This document shows positions 34,637 through 53,800 of a DNA stretch of 64,000 nt, in pieces. The first letter of the stretch is position 1. Each line of letters starts with the position of its first letter. This DNA comes from Myripristis murdjan (Eukaryota; Chordata; Actinopteri; Holocentriformes; Holocentridae). The DNA lies in NCBI RefSeq assembly GCF_902150065.1, contig NC_043986.1, forward strand, positions 26,874,339 to 26,938,338, read 5' to 3'. The position numbers were made by a program, and so were the translations under genes. The notes under the pieces are model-generated. The model was not told the origin of the DNA. It saw only the letters and a program-made list of their open reading frames with translations, and did no database searches.

Positions 34637-36791
34637 TCATTTTGCCTGTTGAGCCAGCCTCCTCGTCAACTCCGCATTCTCTCTCTGCAGCACTTTATTC
34701 TAAAAAACAGTCATAATAATGAGAACAAGGTAATATCTGCTTAAAATGTGCCACGGGGCTCATAACTTAGCTGATTTTGAGTCACTGCCATGCACTGAAA
34801 CCATACAGTGCATATTCCAACTAACCTTATGTCTGAGGGCCTCCACGATCAGATCTCTCCCTCCTCTTCTGATGCTCTCCTCTTTTTTGGATGCTCGGAA
34901 AACTTCTCCGATGATTGAGACCAGCACATGAGACTGAGGAGAGACTTGGAGAGTCATAAACCTGAATGTCTTACTTGGCTAGGGCTCAGTATTTCCCTGT
35001 GGTTGGTACGTGGTTGGGTTTCAGGGTGGTTGTCACTGGTTTCCCAACCAAAATTACTATAATATTCCCACAGGGACTTAAAATATATCTGTGGTGCTCA
35101 GCGGTGAGTTAAATGGGATCTCACTGTATTTTATAGCATTTTTATTTCCTATGGTATAATATTCCCATAATATTATAATTATATGTGACACTATTATACT
35201 AGTTCCTTTAGGGATTTGCAGATTTGATGTGAAATACGAGCAACTCACAAATGCCTTGCTCTGGAACAGATAGCAGTGGTACATGTCGGCTGCCGGGTGT
35301 TTCGCCACGAAGCCAAAGACTTTGGGTGAGGAGGGCAGGACGGCACAGAAGGAAACCATGGAGAGAGGGCAGGAGTACAGCATATACTGAGGAGGACACA
35401 GAGGGGAGAGACAGGCTGATCGCTCAAGCTGCGATGGATGAAACGGTGTGGAATGTGTGGTTAGGGTTAGGGTATAAAAACGTCTTCTTTCTGTCACACA
35501 CCTTGGTTTTGTTCTCCAAGATGTCTATCCCATTCATGGACAGGAAAAGGTAGACCTTGCTTTTCTTCTGTGCCTTATCTGTGGAGTCCATGTTTGGTGT
35601 CTGGACAATGAGATGGGAAAGGTAAAGCCAGGTAAAGCCTCTTTAGCCGACAAAGATGGGGAAAAAAAAAAAAAAAAAAAACATTCTCACCCTAATGTGC
35701 TGTGTTTTGTTCCTATTTTAGTACAAGAGAGTTGAGCAGTACAGGCACAGAAAGTCCTTCCTAAGATGAAATGCATTTAATCCTAAAAATATGAAGGTTT
35801 GTCCCTGTTAACTTTAATATCTTTAATTTTCTATTTTAACTTTAAAGCACATTTTATTGCTTTTGATTGCATGAAAGGTGCTATGCAAATAAAATTTTAA
35901 TTGATTCATTGATTGTTTGATGGTTTATCCATTGACCTACTGTCACTGGAATACAACGACAGCACACTAACGAGCTTTTAACACGTTCATTCTGTGTGTG
36001 TATGTGGTCCCAGAAAAATTGGGAATATTTTAATTCCACTATTATTTCATTGACTAGAAGTTATCCCAATGAGAGGATACTTTCATACTCGTCACTGTTA
36101 ATCTGCTAATCTACAGGACAGACAATTAAATCTGATCAGAAGGGGAACCGTGAGACTACATCTCATCACATATGGGTCCATGATGGCCTGATTAGTCTCA
36201 TTTCAGGGGTCTTTGAAACCAAAAGGTTGAGAACAGCTGAGCAAGATACATAGAATGTAAAAAAAAAAAAAAAAAAAAAACGTGAGGATAAAGGTTGCAG
36301 TAGTGTGCTTCAGAAAATCAAGGTGGTCTAAGAAGGAGAGTTAAAAGGGATTAAAAAAAAAAAGATAACTGCTCACCTCTAGGCTTTGAAGTGCTTCCTC
36401 CAGGATCTGCACTCCCTCCGAGCGAACCACCTCCACTCGCCCAAGAAACTGTGGTTCAGAGGAGCCAAGCATGCAGCAAAATGGGAAATGGTGTTGAAAA
36501 GCAGACTAAGCATCCCGTCTAAAAGCAGCAGTGGCATGCATGACGGATCAAAATATAACTGAAGAACAGCAGTTTTTTGTGATCAGGAAAAAAAAAATCT
36601 CTCCAGAGGTAAAGCCTGAAAACCTGGAGTGTGATTGAACAAAGGTACAACACACAGCAGTCGTAGTAACTTCAGTGTGTGACTTTCTAACCAGCTTCAT
36701 GCTCGTAGGATGAGCTTTTGATGTCAAGAATGACGGTGTTTACCTTCACTGCGAAGGAGATCTCTTTGTCTTCCTCAGCAATGTCACTCAT
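34637..36791 (-). CDS. small PTB/PID-domain adaptor-like protein, family not identified
   Basis: Six coding exons, all joined at phase 0, give 175 aa: 36744-36791, 36377-36448, 35502-35600, 35249-35386, 34826-34933, 34637-34699. The protein starts MSDIAEEDKEISFAVKFLGR and ends NAELTRRLAQQAK. Words typical of a PTB fold appear in order: FLGRVEV (strand 1), KVYLFLSMNGIDIL, PLSMVSFCAV, VFGFVAKHPAADMYHCYLF and a C-terminal helix VLVSIIGEVFRAS, followed by a charged, possibly coiled-coil end. The FGF-x-KHPA word recalls the PTB domains of JIP and GULP/Dab-type adaptors, but I cannot place it in a named family. PTB domains bind NPxY-like peptides in receptor tails. The ATG is preceded by an acceptor at 36,822 and a likely non-coding first exon whose donor is near 36,917. 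Confidence 0.8.
35820..35935 (+). mobile_element. LINE 3' tail (L2/CR1-like), short fragment
   Basis: The end reads GGTGCTATGCAAATAAAATT followed by TGATT-like repeats (ATTGATTCATTGATTG). This is the form of the 3' tail of L2-type LINEs in fish. No coding part remains. It lies in an intron of the PTB-domain gene. Confidence 0.5.
36110..36240 (-). mobile_element. hAT-like MITE end
   Basis: Read on the minus strand, the segment begins CAGCTGTTCTCAACCTTTTG, close to the vertebrate hAT terminus CAGTGGTTCTCAACCTTTT, and continues with a CCCCTGAAATGAGAC body. I could not fix the other end. It lies in an intron of the PTB-domain gene. Confidence 0.45.
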
Positions 36792-36821
36792 CTTCAGGCC
36801 GGGGTCGTGTCAATCCAAACC

Positions 36822-38108
36822 CTGCAGTCCGTCAATGGAGAAACCTTTTATTGGATAAACCTGGACAGATGTTCCTGAAATGTTTCAAGCACTTGGGAAA
36901 AATGATTTCTCTTACCTTTTAAGTTGACTATCAGCACTCTGAGGCTTTTACATTACAGACGGACGGGTGTAAGGTCTGTGGAGTTAATCTGTAACCGCTG
37001 TGTCTTCCTTATTGCCCTTTATCAGATATCCAACAAGGTAATACGTGGAGGGCTTTTACATGGCTGGTTTGAAGTAATATAAGCAGTTTCACTACATGGC
37101 CACAAAACAGCGCCATCTCATTAGAAAACCAGTGCAATACAACACCACAGCACCGTCAAAACAATTAATATTGAACTAAACATAGCAGAACTGAGGATTT
37201 TAGTCTTTATTCAGGTCAGGATTTTAACTTGTTTCAGACATGCAGACATGGTATGTGGCTCAGTTGTTCTTAACAGGAGGTGGTGGGGGGTGTTTGATCT
37301 CACAAGTTGGTGGTTTATTAAAACCAGTTTGCACTGAGATTTTAACCAAAATGTCAAACAAAATCCACTGTTGCATCAGGTTGCATCATAAACCGAGGCA
37401 GAAATTCAACTGGTGTTCTGATTAGAAATGAGGATTAATTTATTACACAATTATTTCATTATTTTTGTTTCTGTGCATTCATTAGTTGGTTGGTTGATTA
37501 GGGTGTTGACAGGTATCAAGAGTGAAATTTATTGCTTTTAAGACCTCTACAAAATAAATTTCAATATAGTTTAAGAGTGATTTTTGGATTTTTTTCTTGA
37601 GTAGGACTCAGGTAGGACTGTGTTTGGTTATTGACTACATGATTCTAACAGACCCTTTTATTTTAGACAAGAAAAATGACATCAGGATTTTTTTTTTTTT
37701 TAACGAGAATTGGAACAGCTAAGTCCAATGATATTTGTGGATTTCTCTCTCCAGATGCTTACATGAATGATCTGGTTTTTGTTGTGCATGTAAATATAGT
37801 GTACATACAAGTTAAATGTTGTGTACCATGTTGGCATAAAGGACATATTAGGTTCAGTGCTAGGTTTAGAGTCTAACATCATAAACGTTGAATTTCAGGC
37901 ACAACAGCTTGACATTTTTTGACAGAAATAGCAAGATGGATAAATAAAATAACATGTTTATGCGGAAAATAAGACCTCATAAATTCCAATTTAATACTGT
38001 TTAGTGACTTTTAAGGCCTAATATTTACTAAATTGAATTTAAGATATTTTAAGACCCACAGGCACCCCATAAATACACAAAAAAGCTGTCAAATGCATTT
38101 TTAAAATA
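36822..38108. other. 5' region of PTB-domain gene and intergenic DNA
   Basis: A likely non-coding first exon of the PTB-domain gene begins at 36,918 (donor on the minus strand at 36,917). Beyond it, to the presumed end of sars1 near 38,109, there are only AT-rich sequence and chance open frames. Confidence 0.45.
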
Positions 38109-39105
38109 TTTATTGTTTATAGTGAGCGCCACTCAATCAATGCTCATTCATATATTTATATACTAGCAAGTACATACAGACATGTTGATGTTTCACTCAT
38201 ATGTGAACAGCATTACAGTCAATAATGGCGTCAAGCAAAGATGGTGGAAATTGATGATTGTGGTCAAAGGCAATGTACAGATTATTTAAAGCCCAAAACA
38301 GACAGTTTAAAATAATCCAGTTCATTTTCAAGACATATCTGTTAATAACAGTAATGGATAGACTTCAAGTTATCCGTCTATGCCTGATCAATGAAAGATG
38401 CATTTTGTTCTTAGCGCAGACATTATGAAAGTACAGTATGAAAGCCGATGAATTTGAAGAGTTCCAACGGTAATTCGCTCAGCATTAGACAAAACACCCA
38501 AGTCCCTTCAGCAGCTCATAACCCTGACTTAATGCAAAAGATTCCCAAAGGAACCAACTTGTACCTGGATGCAGTCAGTGCCTCGTTTCCATAAGCGACC
38601 ACTCACAGAGACTAAACAGGAGAAATCTAGCTGCTGCTTGTGAATACTGAAGTACTGGCCTGCTCTATGTGACCTAACATTATCTGTCTGCTTTGGGCTC
38701 AGTATCGCTGCAGAGAGGGGGACAGTGACAGACAGACTGAGCGGCCGGGCGGCCAGTCTCTGAGGTGGCTGAGACGACAGAGTGATCCCTTTTTTGAACT
38801 GAGGGGGAGGTAAGAAAGGAGGACGAAAAGCTGGAGATGAATGAGAGCGTCACCGTCCATCCAGACAGATACAGACAGCGCAGAGCCGCTCGTCCTGACA
38901 GGGCGAAGATGACCTTAAGTGCAGACTTCAGAGGTCAGTTTGTGCTTTTCCACACTTTAACCAATTCAGAGAGAGGGGGGAAACCACAAAGCTGAGCCCA
39001 GAGCAAGGTCAGTGGACACCTTCACCCCCAAAGCATCTACCTAACCAAGAGGCTCTAGTGCATCCATTTCTGTCTGAGAGGGAGGTGAAGCGAGTGTGCC
39101 GGGGT
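38109..39105 (-). other. sars1: probable sars1 3' UTR
   Basis: The first clear AATAAA downstream of the sars1 stop on the minus strand lies at 38,109-38,114, giving a 3' UTR of about 1 kb. No exon is seen in this stretch. Confidence 0.5.
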
Positions 39106-45905
<6,800 letters not shown>

Positions 45906-46060
45906 CTCTGCACGCTGTCTGTCACACAAGGGAGGGAACCACTGAATCACAAAACTGATGAAAGCTTCACCGGGGTTGCCAGATTTTCCTTATCACGCAA
46001 CTAACGCGCAGTTAAGGGAGCTATTTTCAACACATCTCAATTTGAAAACGAGGTTATCAC
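45906..46060 (-). promoter_or_regulatory. probable sars1 promoter region
   Basis: The sequence just upstream of the sars1 ATG and within exon 1 is relatively CpG-rich and falls off into AT-rich DNA beyond about 46,060. This is the usual setting of a housekeeping promoter. I see no TATA box and cannot place the start site. Confidence 0.35.
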
Positions 46061-46987
46061 ACTGAATGCCTCACAATATCAATTTCAACCATTTTCGTAC
46101 AGGAATTAAATGATTAATCTAATCACAAATGTTCTAAGGTCAAATTTTTAGTATAGACACTTATTTGTTTTCTTCCAGCCTGGCAACCCTACAACACGCT
46201 AAAACTAGACTGTCTGCATCGACCGTATATAGTGGCTTGGCCAAGAGACTGCTGTCTTGTTGACTGACTTACTGACTTTTTCCGAAATAATAACATAGTG
46301 GAGCCTTAATAAACATTGCTAGGGATGGGGTCTGCCAAGCATAGCCCTGTCTGATATAGTTTACCATACCAGCCACAGAAGAGAATAATGTGCATTATGA
46401 GCCAAAGAGTCATTGTTAAAAGTTATTATTTTAATTTATTAGGAGTATACAAGAGGGGAAAATCCATATATGTTATCTCACATACAATTAAAGGGCTAAT
46501 AATATATTAATATGAGAATAAAAAGTGCACAGAGAGGCTTCGTCAACAACTATGCGTGTATATGGATATAATGTTGAATATTTTTTTTTTTTTTGAGGGA
46601 AATCTCACAAAACAACATTAATCTCATTTCTTGAGATGAAGAGAGATCAGGGATGGAAAAAAATGAGATCGGAGATGTACACACATTTCAAATGTTATAA
46701 ATTCTTTCATGAGACACATAAGAGGGAACATGATCCTTATCTTTTTTTCCTTAGGTTGGATGAGTTTATTTTGAGAGGGGTCATCATGGCCCACACCGGA
46801 TGTTCAGTGGTCCCTCACATGGTCATTATGGTCTGGACCAGTTCAGAACCATGGACAGACCACACAAGGGACCACTGACCAACTAATGGACCACAAGGAC
46901 CACACGATGGACACTGAACAACAAGAACCATATGGACCACATGTTTCATATTTATAAATAGTTAAATAAAATATCTACTCACATGCT

Positions 46988-46988
<1 letters not shown>

Positions 46989-47044
<56 letters not shown>

Positions 47045-47058
47045 CAGACAGATAGATA
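46989..47058. repeat. (GATA)n microsatellite
   Basis: About 17 GATA units run in line, with two GACA variants near the right end. Confidence 0.95.
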
Positions 47059-47076
47059 TCTATAACCACATAAAAT

Positions 47077-47287
47077 GCAATATACAGTGCAACATAAGAA
47101 TATAGGTATTATTGATGAAGTATATTTAATAGACAAATGATTATGCTGTTATATTTTTAAAAGTAATATACAGAGCAACAATAAGAATATAGGTAGGTAT
47201 TATTGATGAAGTATATTTAATAGACTAATGGTTATGCTTTTATGATATTTTAAAATGCAATATACAGTGCAACAATAAGAATATAGG
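47077..47287. repeat. tandem repeat, unit about 90 bases, 2.3 copies
   Basis: The block AATATACAGTGCAACA...ATAGG...GAAGTATATTTAATAGAC recurs at about 47,079, 47,165 and 47,258, each time with small differences; the last copy is partial. It is non-coding. Confidence 0.75.
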
Positions 47288-47786
47288 AATAATTACAAAG
47301 GATTATGACATTGTGACATTGTGCCCCAGCACTGGTGGTAGTGACCAGTGGTCCCTGTTAGCGACCATGGCCAGTGGACAGACCACTGAACTGGCTACAA
47401 CTGCTGCTGTTTATGTCTATATGTATTTACAATGCATACAGTATAAATGTTTTACAATTTACAATGGCTTTCACCATGTCTTCTAGTTACTTGTGCGCCT
47501 ATAACCATGCAGTCTCTTAAATGGACCCTTCAGTTCTTTTTCAGTGCAACAGTTTGCACTCACTCAAACACACACACACACACACACACACATGCACACA
47601 CACAAAGGCTCTCATGATACAATCACAATGCATCTGTCTTGCTATTACTGGCATCTGCAAGTAATCACATAAAACTCAACAGGGAATCAAACGTTTGAAA
47701 TGCACCAACTATGTGAATAAGTAGCTTGGATTGATTTTACAGATACAATCCTTCTCGAGAACATTTGAGGAAATTAACAGGATGGC

Positions 47787-47792
47787 TTTATT
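47787..47792 (-). terminator. poly(A) signal of the IL-17 receptor gene
   Basis: AATAAA on the minus strand lies about 14 bases past the stop codon at 47,806. It would give an unusually short 3' UTR if used; longer transcripts ending farther left remain possible. Confidence 0.4.
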
Positions 47793-47805
47793 GGCCATTT
47801 ATAGC

Positions 47806-50800
47806 TTAGTCCCTTCCTTCCATGTGGTGGAGCTCTTTGTCCCTCAGCGCCATCGAGGCCTCACAGATAGCCAGCTGCAGAGCTGCTCCAGCCGGTGACT
47901 TAGTGAACCCCTCTTCTGAGACATGCTCTATCTTCAGGCACCTCCCAGGTCTGTGCAGAGCCACCCCGTGGAGGTGGGAGAAGAGCAGAGGCAAGTCCCT
48001 GGTCAAGGTGTAGTGAGACACCAGCCTCAGCTCAGTGGGGATGTCCGTCTCCTCGGAGTACTCAAAAGTGGCTGTCATGTATTTGGACAGGTCCCGCCCC
48101 CTGGCTATGGCGTGGCCCACCTCCATTCTGATAAGGGGGATGGCTGCAGCACAGCTGGAGGTGTTGGACCCCCAGCCCAGCTCTTTGTCTGCCTCCTCAT
48201 GCTCATCATAACCAGCCTCTGTGTCCAGGTGACACAGCTGAGACCTGTAGTTTAGGCCTCGGGAACAGATTACCAAGACAAAGTCGCACTCCTGGATTTG
48301 CCGGCAGTGCCAGCCCATGGTGCCCTCCTCGGCTACACTCAGGGAGTCCCACAGGTCCAGGCAGACCTGGTGGTAAAAACAGAGAAACTGCTATCAAACT
48401 GCTGTAAGAATACACTAAAAAAAAAAACAAGTTGAAACATCAAATTATTGGCAGGTTGTTGAAATCAAAGGAACAGTTCCTCCAACACATAAAAAGAAGA
48501 AAAGATATTTTCCAACATGCTGTCTCCCAGCACTCTGGGTTTAGACGGGAAATGGTTCCCAACAAAAAACTCTTCAGTCCTGAGGGCTGTGGATTATGTC
48601 AGGTATCTGTGTGATAGATTATACAAAGTCTGTAGCCGCTGAATTTTTCACATGTAAAATTTTTGACAGTTGTATCAGGATGACAGGAGACAGGGAAACC
48701 TCACCAGATCCCACAAAAGACTGCACTAGGGGTAAGTGGGAAAAACCCAGCTTGTTTCCTGAATGAATTTACAGCATGTATTAATACAAGGAGCTTTTAA
48801 CTGCCTTTATCACTTCTTCTGTTTGTCATTTCAATGCATTTGATTGATTCATCTCCCCAAATATGTTTATTGGAGCTGCAGCTAACAATTCTTTTCATCA
48901 TCGATTAATCTGTCCATTATTTTCTAAATTAATCAATTATCTGTTTGGCCCATAGAAATGGTGGAAAATCTTGATCACAATTTCCCACAGCCCAAGGCAA
49001 TGTCCTCAAATGTCTTGTTTTGTCTCAATCGACAGTCCACAACGAGAAGATATTTAGTTTACTGGCATACAAGACTAAAGAAACCAGAAATATTTACATT
49101 TCGGAAGCTGGAATCAGAGAATTTGGAAATTGTATTCTTAAAAATGACTCAAAATGATTAATCAGTTATCAAAATAGTTGGTGATTAATTTAATAGTTGG
49201 CAGCTAATCATAAATTATAGTCAGTATTCTACCTTAGTGGCCATGTGCTGTTGTATGAAGACGCCTAACTGCATGACGGCTCGGACATGGGCGGGGCCAT
49301 CTTGGCGGCTGTAGCAAATGAGAAGGCGAGGAGGAGTCGACCTGTTGCTTGGCGGCAACATCACCTCCCCGGCAGTGCTCCTCTGTTGATGATGCTCAAT
49401 AATGTCTGAATGAATACGAAAACAAAACAAAAGCTGCATGTCACACTCACAGACAGGCGGCTGAATTTACTGTGCATGCATATCGAGCTGTCTTAGATGA
49501 AGTATGCACCTGGCCTTATGAATGATTTCTTCATCTGCAGCTTGGGCCTCCTCTTGATAAGGACAGCCAGGAGGATTGTAAATATGGCTGCCAAGGAAAG
49601 GCCAAGTAGAAGGATCAGAGCCAGGGGGGGGATGGCAGTGAGCGGCAAGGCCTCTGGAGAGGGAATTAAGGTTATATGACAAATCAGTGCCCGACCTTAC
49701 AGAGCGGAGGTTCAGTAATTGAAAGCAGTCACATCTAAGCATGAGACACTTGATTTATTTTGTGTGGTTCATCCGGATCAAAGGGACGTACTTTGTTGAA
49801 CGGGCGTGATCAGGACGCGGAATGTTTTCCTCACTGCATCCACCTCATCGGCTGCAATCTGTGATGCACAAAATGATGTGAACAAGTGATTTAGCTTAGT
49901 AACTGTTTCATGTTTTTTATGTCACAGCAGCTAAATATAAAGTAGAACTGAAGAGTTTTGTCCAAAATGGAGAAATCCACCACTGTAAATATGAGGCAGC
50001 TATTTTTTTTTTTTTTTACAAAATTATTATGAGCATTTCACTAAGATTTAGAAGAGAAAATTCATCAGCTATCTGAAGACTTACAAAAGAGTGATCTTTG
50101 GGGGAAATTAGTCTTAGGTAGGTAATTATTTTAATATTTTGTAGTAATGATCAAGTACTCATTACTTTTAATCCGCTTTCATTTTACCTCACAAGTGTAA
50201 TTGATTCCTTCTTGGAGGCCGTGCAGCTGATAGCTGTGGTGAGTCGTGTTTTTGCTGGAATTCTGCAGAGGAAGAGTTAACAGAGCTAGTAAATTCACTT
50301 GACTATTAATTATGTTTTTATGGTAGAAATAGCGCATGTAACAGCTAAAACATAAAAACACAGTACAATACAAAACTGCAGAAGAAGCCGTCACTCACAG
50401 GTCTGATGTTCATGTATTTCTTCATGCCATTTGCATAACACAGTGAGAAGTAGCCTTTGATGCCCAGGCTTGGAGGAGCGAGGTTAAAGGTCACAGTGAC
50501 ATCAGTCCCGTTCTGTTGGACGTCAATATGTTTGGGGTACCAGTCTGCAATCAGAGCAGCAGGAATCAATCAAATCTGCACGAAAGCACAACGTACTTGG
50601 CATGAAACGTGTCTGATTCTCCTGATACTAGTCCTTATGTGGGGTGTTCAAACTCTTAGCCTCACAAACACATAAAAACATTTGATTGAAGGAAGGCACG
50701 GGTGTAACTGGTTGGCATTTCCTGACACAACTGGGAAATTTGGGAAATTTTGGGAGGTTGAGGCGGCCAACATAAAAAAGGTTTTCACTCACCTTTCTTG

Positions 50801-53800
50801 CACTGCTCGAAGCCGATCTTCTCTGCACATGCTGCAAAAGCACAATGTGCATATTACTAAAGATTCACTATTGTCTGTATTACTTTTGGAAAATATCTGA
50901 GCAGAGATCAAGTTCCTAAACTAATAATATAACAATGCATGGTAGATGCCTTTACAGCCATAAGTGGTACAACTGAAAACTGGTGGGATGGATGGATTTA
51001 GATTGAAAAAGTTACACTACAGCGATCGTTCACTCTAGTGATGCCAAGTGTGTGTAATTGTGTGTGCCTGTGTGTGTGAGCTCAGGGCTCTTACAGCGAG
51101 TGGAGAAGGTCTTGCTGTGGTAGAACCTCTCCCACTGCTCGGGCACCGGCAGAGCCATGACGGTGATGGCGTACTGGGTTCCCAGGAGGAGGCCAGGGAA
51201 AGGGTCCGACTTGTAAACCTGCCGAACATAAAAGTAATGACGGCCTTGCTTTTCTTCAAACATGGCAAACAGCGCTGTCTCATTCTGTTGAGTGACATAT
51301 CAAAGCTGCCCATAAAAGCAGGTCATGATACGTTGCACTGCACTGGTTATGCTTTTAACATGGGTTAAATTATGGTGTGATGTTTTTAGCTCTCTGTAAA
51401 ACTGGTATCATTAACATTATCCCCACTTGAGTGATGACTGATTGCTGAGCGTTTAATTTGCTCCTCCGGGGATGTTGTGCTTTGAAGTGGCAATGTAAGG
51501 TTGGCCAAGTAGGTGAGGCAGAAAAAGGGAAAAAAAAGAAAATTATATAGTCCAGGTGTATTTATTTACAAGTGGACAAAAATAGACAAATCCCATGCAG
51601 CAATATTTCCAGCGCAAACCTGGAAAAAAATTAAAAACTGAAGAAAAGAAAAACAACAACAACAACAAAAAAAAGACACAGACAAACACACATAAAATAA
51701 AAAAACAGTACTTGTCCCTGTTCAGTCTGACCACAACTTGCCTCTCCAGGATCTCCACCCCCCTTCTTTCATGTAATATATTACAACCAAAACCCAGTTC
51801 CAAAACAAAAGAACGACATGACAGAGGGCAGATAATGATCCCTGAAGTTTGCCAGCCACCATCAGCGAGCACCAGATGGCAACTTTACCAATGATACCAA
51901 AAGCGAGAATGACGCAGAGCAGACAAGTTTGAGCGGGAAGAACTTCCTCCAGGCTGCCACAGGTATCAACTTTGGCATTTGTGAATTTGATCAGGAATCT
52001 TGTATCTACCCGGTTATTTCAATGTACAAGCTGAAATACAAATCACTCGTCAATAGCGAGCAGCAAAAAACAGAGAGCAACCTATTTAAATGAAAATTGC
52101 ACAGATTATGACTTTAACATGCTTCTCTGTGTCTCCCTGTTCATAATTACCAGGAAACCTTCCCGTGGGAAGTGACTGCCAGAAGATCTCCGGCTGTAAT
52201 TGCATGTCAGCATAGTGTGCTGACATGTATCTGATTAGTGGGCTGTCATGTGGACAAAGGGAAAGGGGGAATGAAAGTGGTAAATAAAGAGAGAGAGCGC
52301 AATCCTTCCTACCCTCTGAGCATGTGAGGCGGAGAGGGAGAGGTTTCGATGGAAGAGAAAGAGCTGGCATGCCATGTGAGACCCTCCCAGGGCCTGGAGG
52401 GACACCTGAAAGCCTCGCAGGAAGGCGATCCCTGCAACGAACACAAAAGAGAACACGGCTACAGCAAAAGATCCATGTCGAAAAACACATCTCCACTCAT
52501 GTTTCAATCAAGCTCAGCAGTCGGAGAGGCCATAGAATGATCCTATGAGTCACGTACAAGAATGATCAAGTCAGCTGTCTGTCCTATTCTGGTGCATATC
52601 CAAAGGGAGAAGCTTATCGCGTCTCACATCTGACATTCAACTGAAATGAATCACATTTAATTAAAAGGTTGAACTGACACGACAAATAACATTGCGAAGA
52701 TAGGACGGAGGATAGACGGGTGATTTTCTGTCTTGATTTGTGGTCCACGTACCGTAATAACTGGGCTTCCAGGAGACAACGATGGTGTCAGATTTTGGGT
52801 TCGGATCCTGTAAAAACTCCACCGTCACATCATTCGGCGCGTGAACGTAGTGCTTACACACTTCAGGGTCTTCTTCACCAAGCAGTTCGAAACATGGCCA
52901 TGGAATACAGCCTAAAAATGAAAATGGAGACTAAAATGGATTACAGTACATAAATCACCTACTTTGTTGATTGCTGTGGTTTGGCTGTTGAAAAATTGGC
53001 ACTGGCCTGGGATATCAAGATGGTCATGTGAGGATAAGGGAACTCAAGTTTTAATGCTGGTTGTGCTTGTGCAAAATATGAAAAAATCACTCAAGTTAAA
53101 GTAATTTTAACTCACAGAAATAGCACTTTAGAAATATAAAGATGTGGAGTGGCAGCAACTCTCTTTTATGACAGAAAAAGCACAGGTACAGACACACAGG
53201 ACCTGTGAGCTGCAAAGCCTTGGTGCATTTTAATCTTGCCATGCATCAGCCAATTTAATAAAGTCTTTCTCATATTTTCACTGGCAAGAGTATGCCTTAA
53301 TTGGATTATTTTCTTTTTTTTTTTTGGACTTCAGTGCACACCCCATTTTCAAAGAGCACCTCTCTGTCTTCGGACTTTTAAATCAAAGCAGCACTCCTCT
53401 CTTGTGGACATAATATGTGTATACATTTTTAAAATTTCTAGACATTGTACAATAACAGACAAAGGCATAGGTCAAAAACACAACAAGCTAACTATAACTT
53501 TGCAGAAATAAGCAGTAAATAATCAATAAATGTTTCGGATGCCAATGGCACCACTTCATTTGTACCCCCGTCTGTAATGCTTTTCAACCAACCCAAAGGG
53601 CAAATTAGGCAAATGGGGGCATTCTGGGATTTAAACCCCCTTTTGCACAGAATGCATATGTAAATGAGTCAGACAGAGCTAATCAGACTTACTTCCAAAC
53701 GCTTCAATGGGGCGGAAGCCCAGGATCCTCTGCACATCAGCTCTGGTTACTCTGCAGTATTCACATCCAGGTCCTCCCTGCAGAAGAGAGCACGATACAC

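Larger units (their letters stand above)
46060..47786. other. repeat-rich intergenic gap between sars1 and the IL-17 receptor gene
   Basis: No exon is visible. The gap holds GGACCAC-rich sequence (46,780-46,945 and again near 47,335-47,400), a GATA microsatellite, a tandem repeat with a unit of about 90 bases and a (CA)n run near 47,571-47,592. Confidence 0.7.

Noticed and set aside
46989-47287. Regular repeats as a possible CRISPR-like array
   Set aside because: These are a simple (GATA)n microsatellite and a direct tandem duplication, without unique spacers, in a vertebrate genome.
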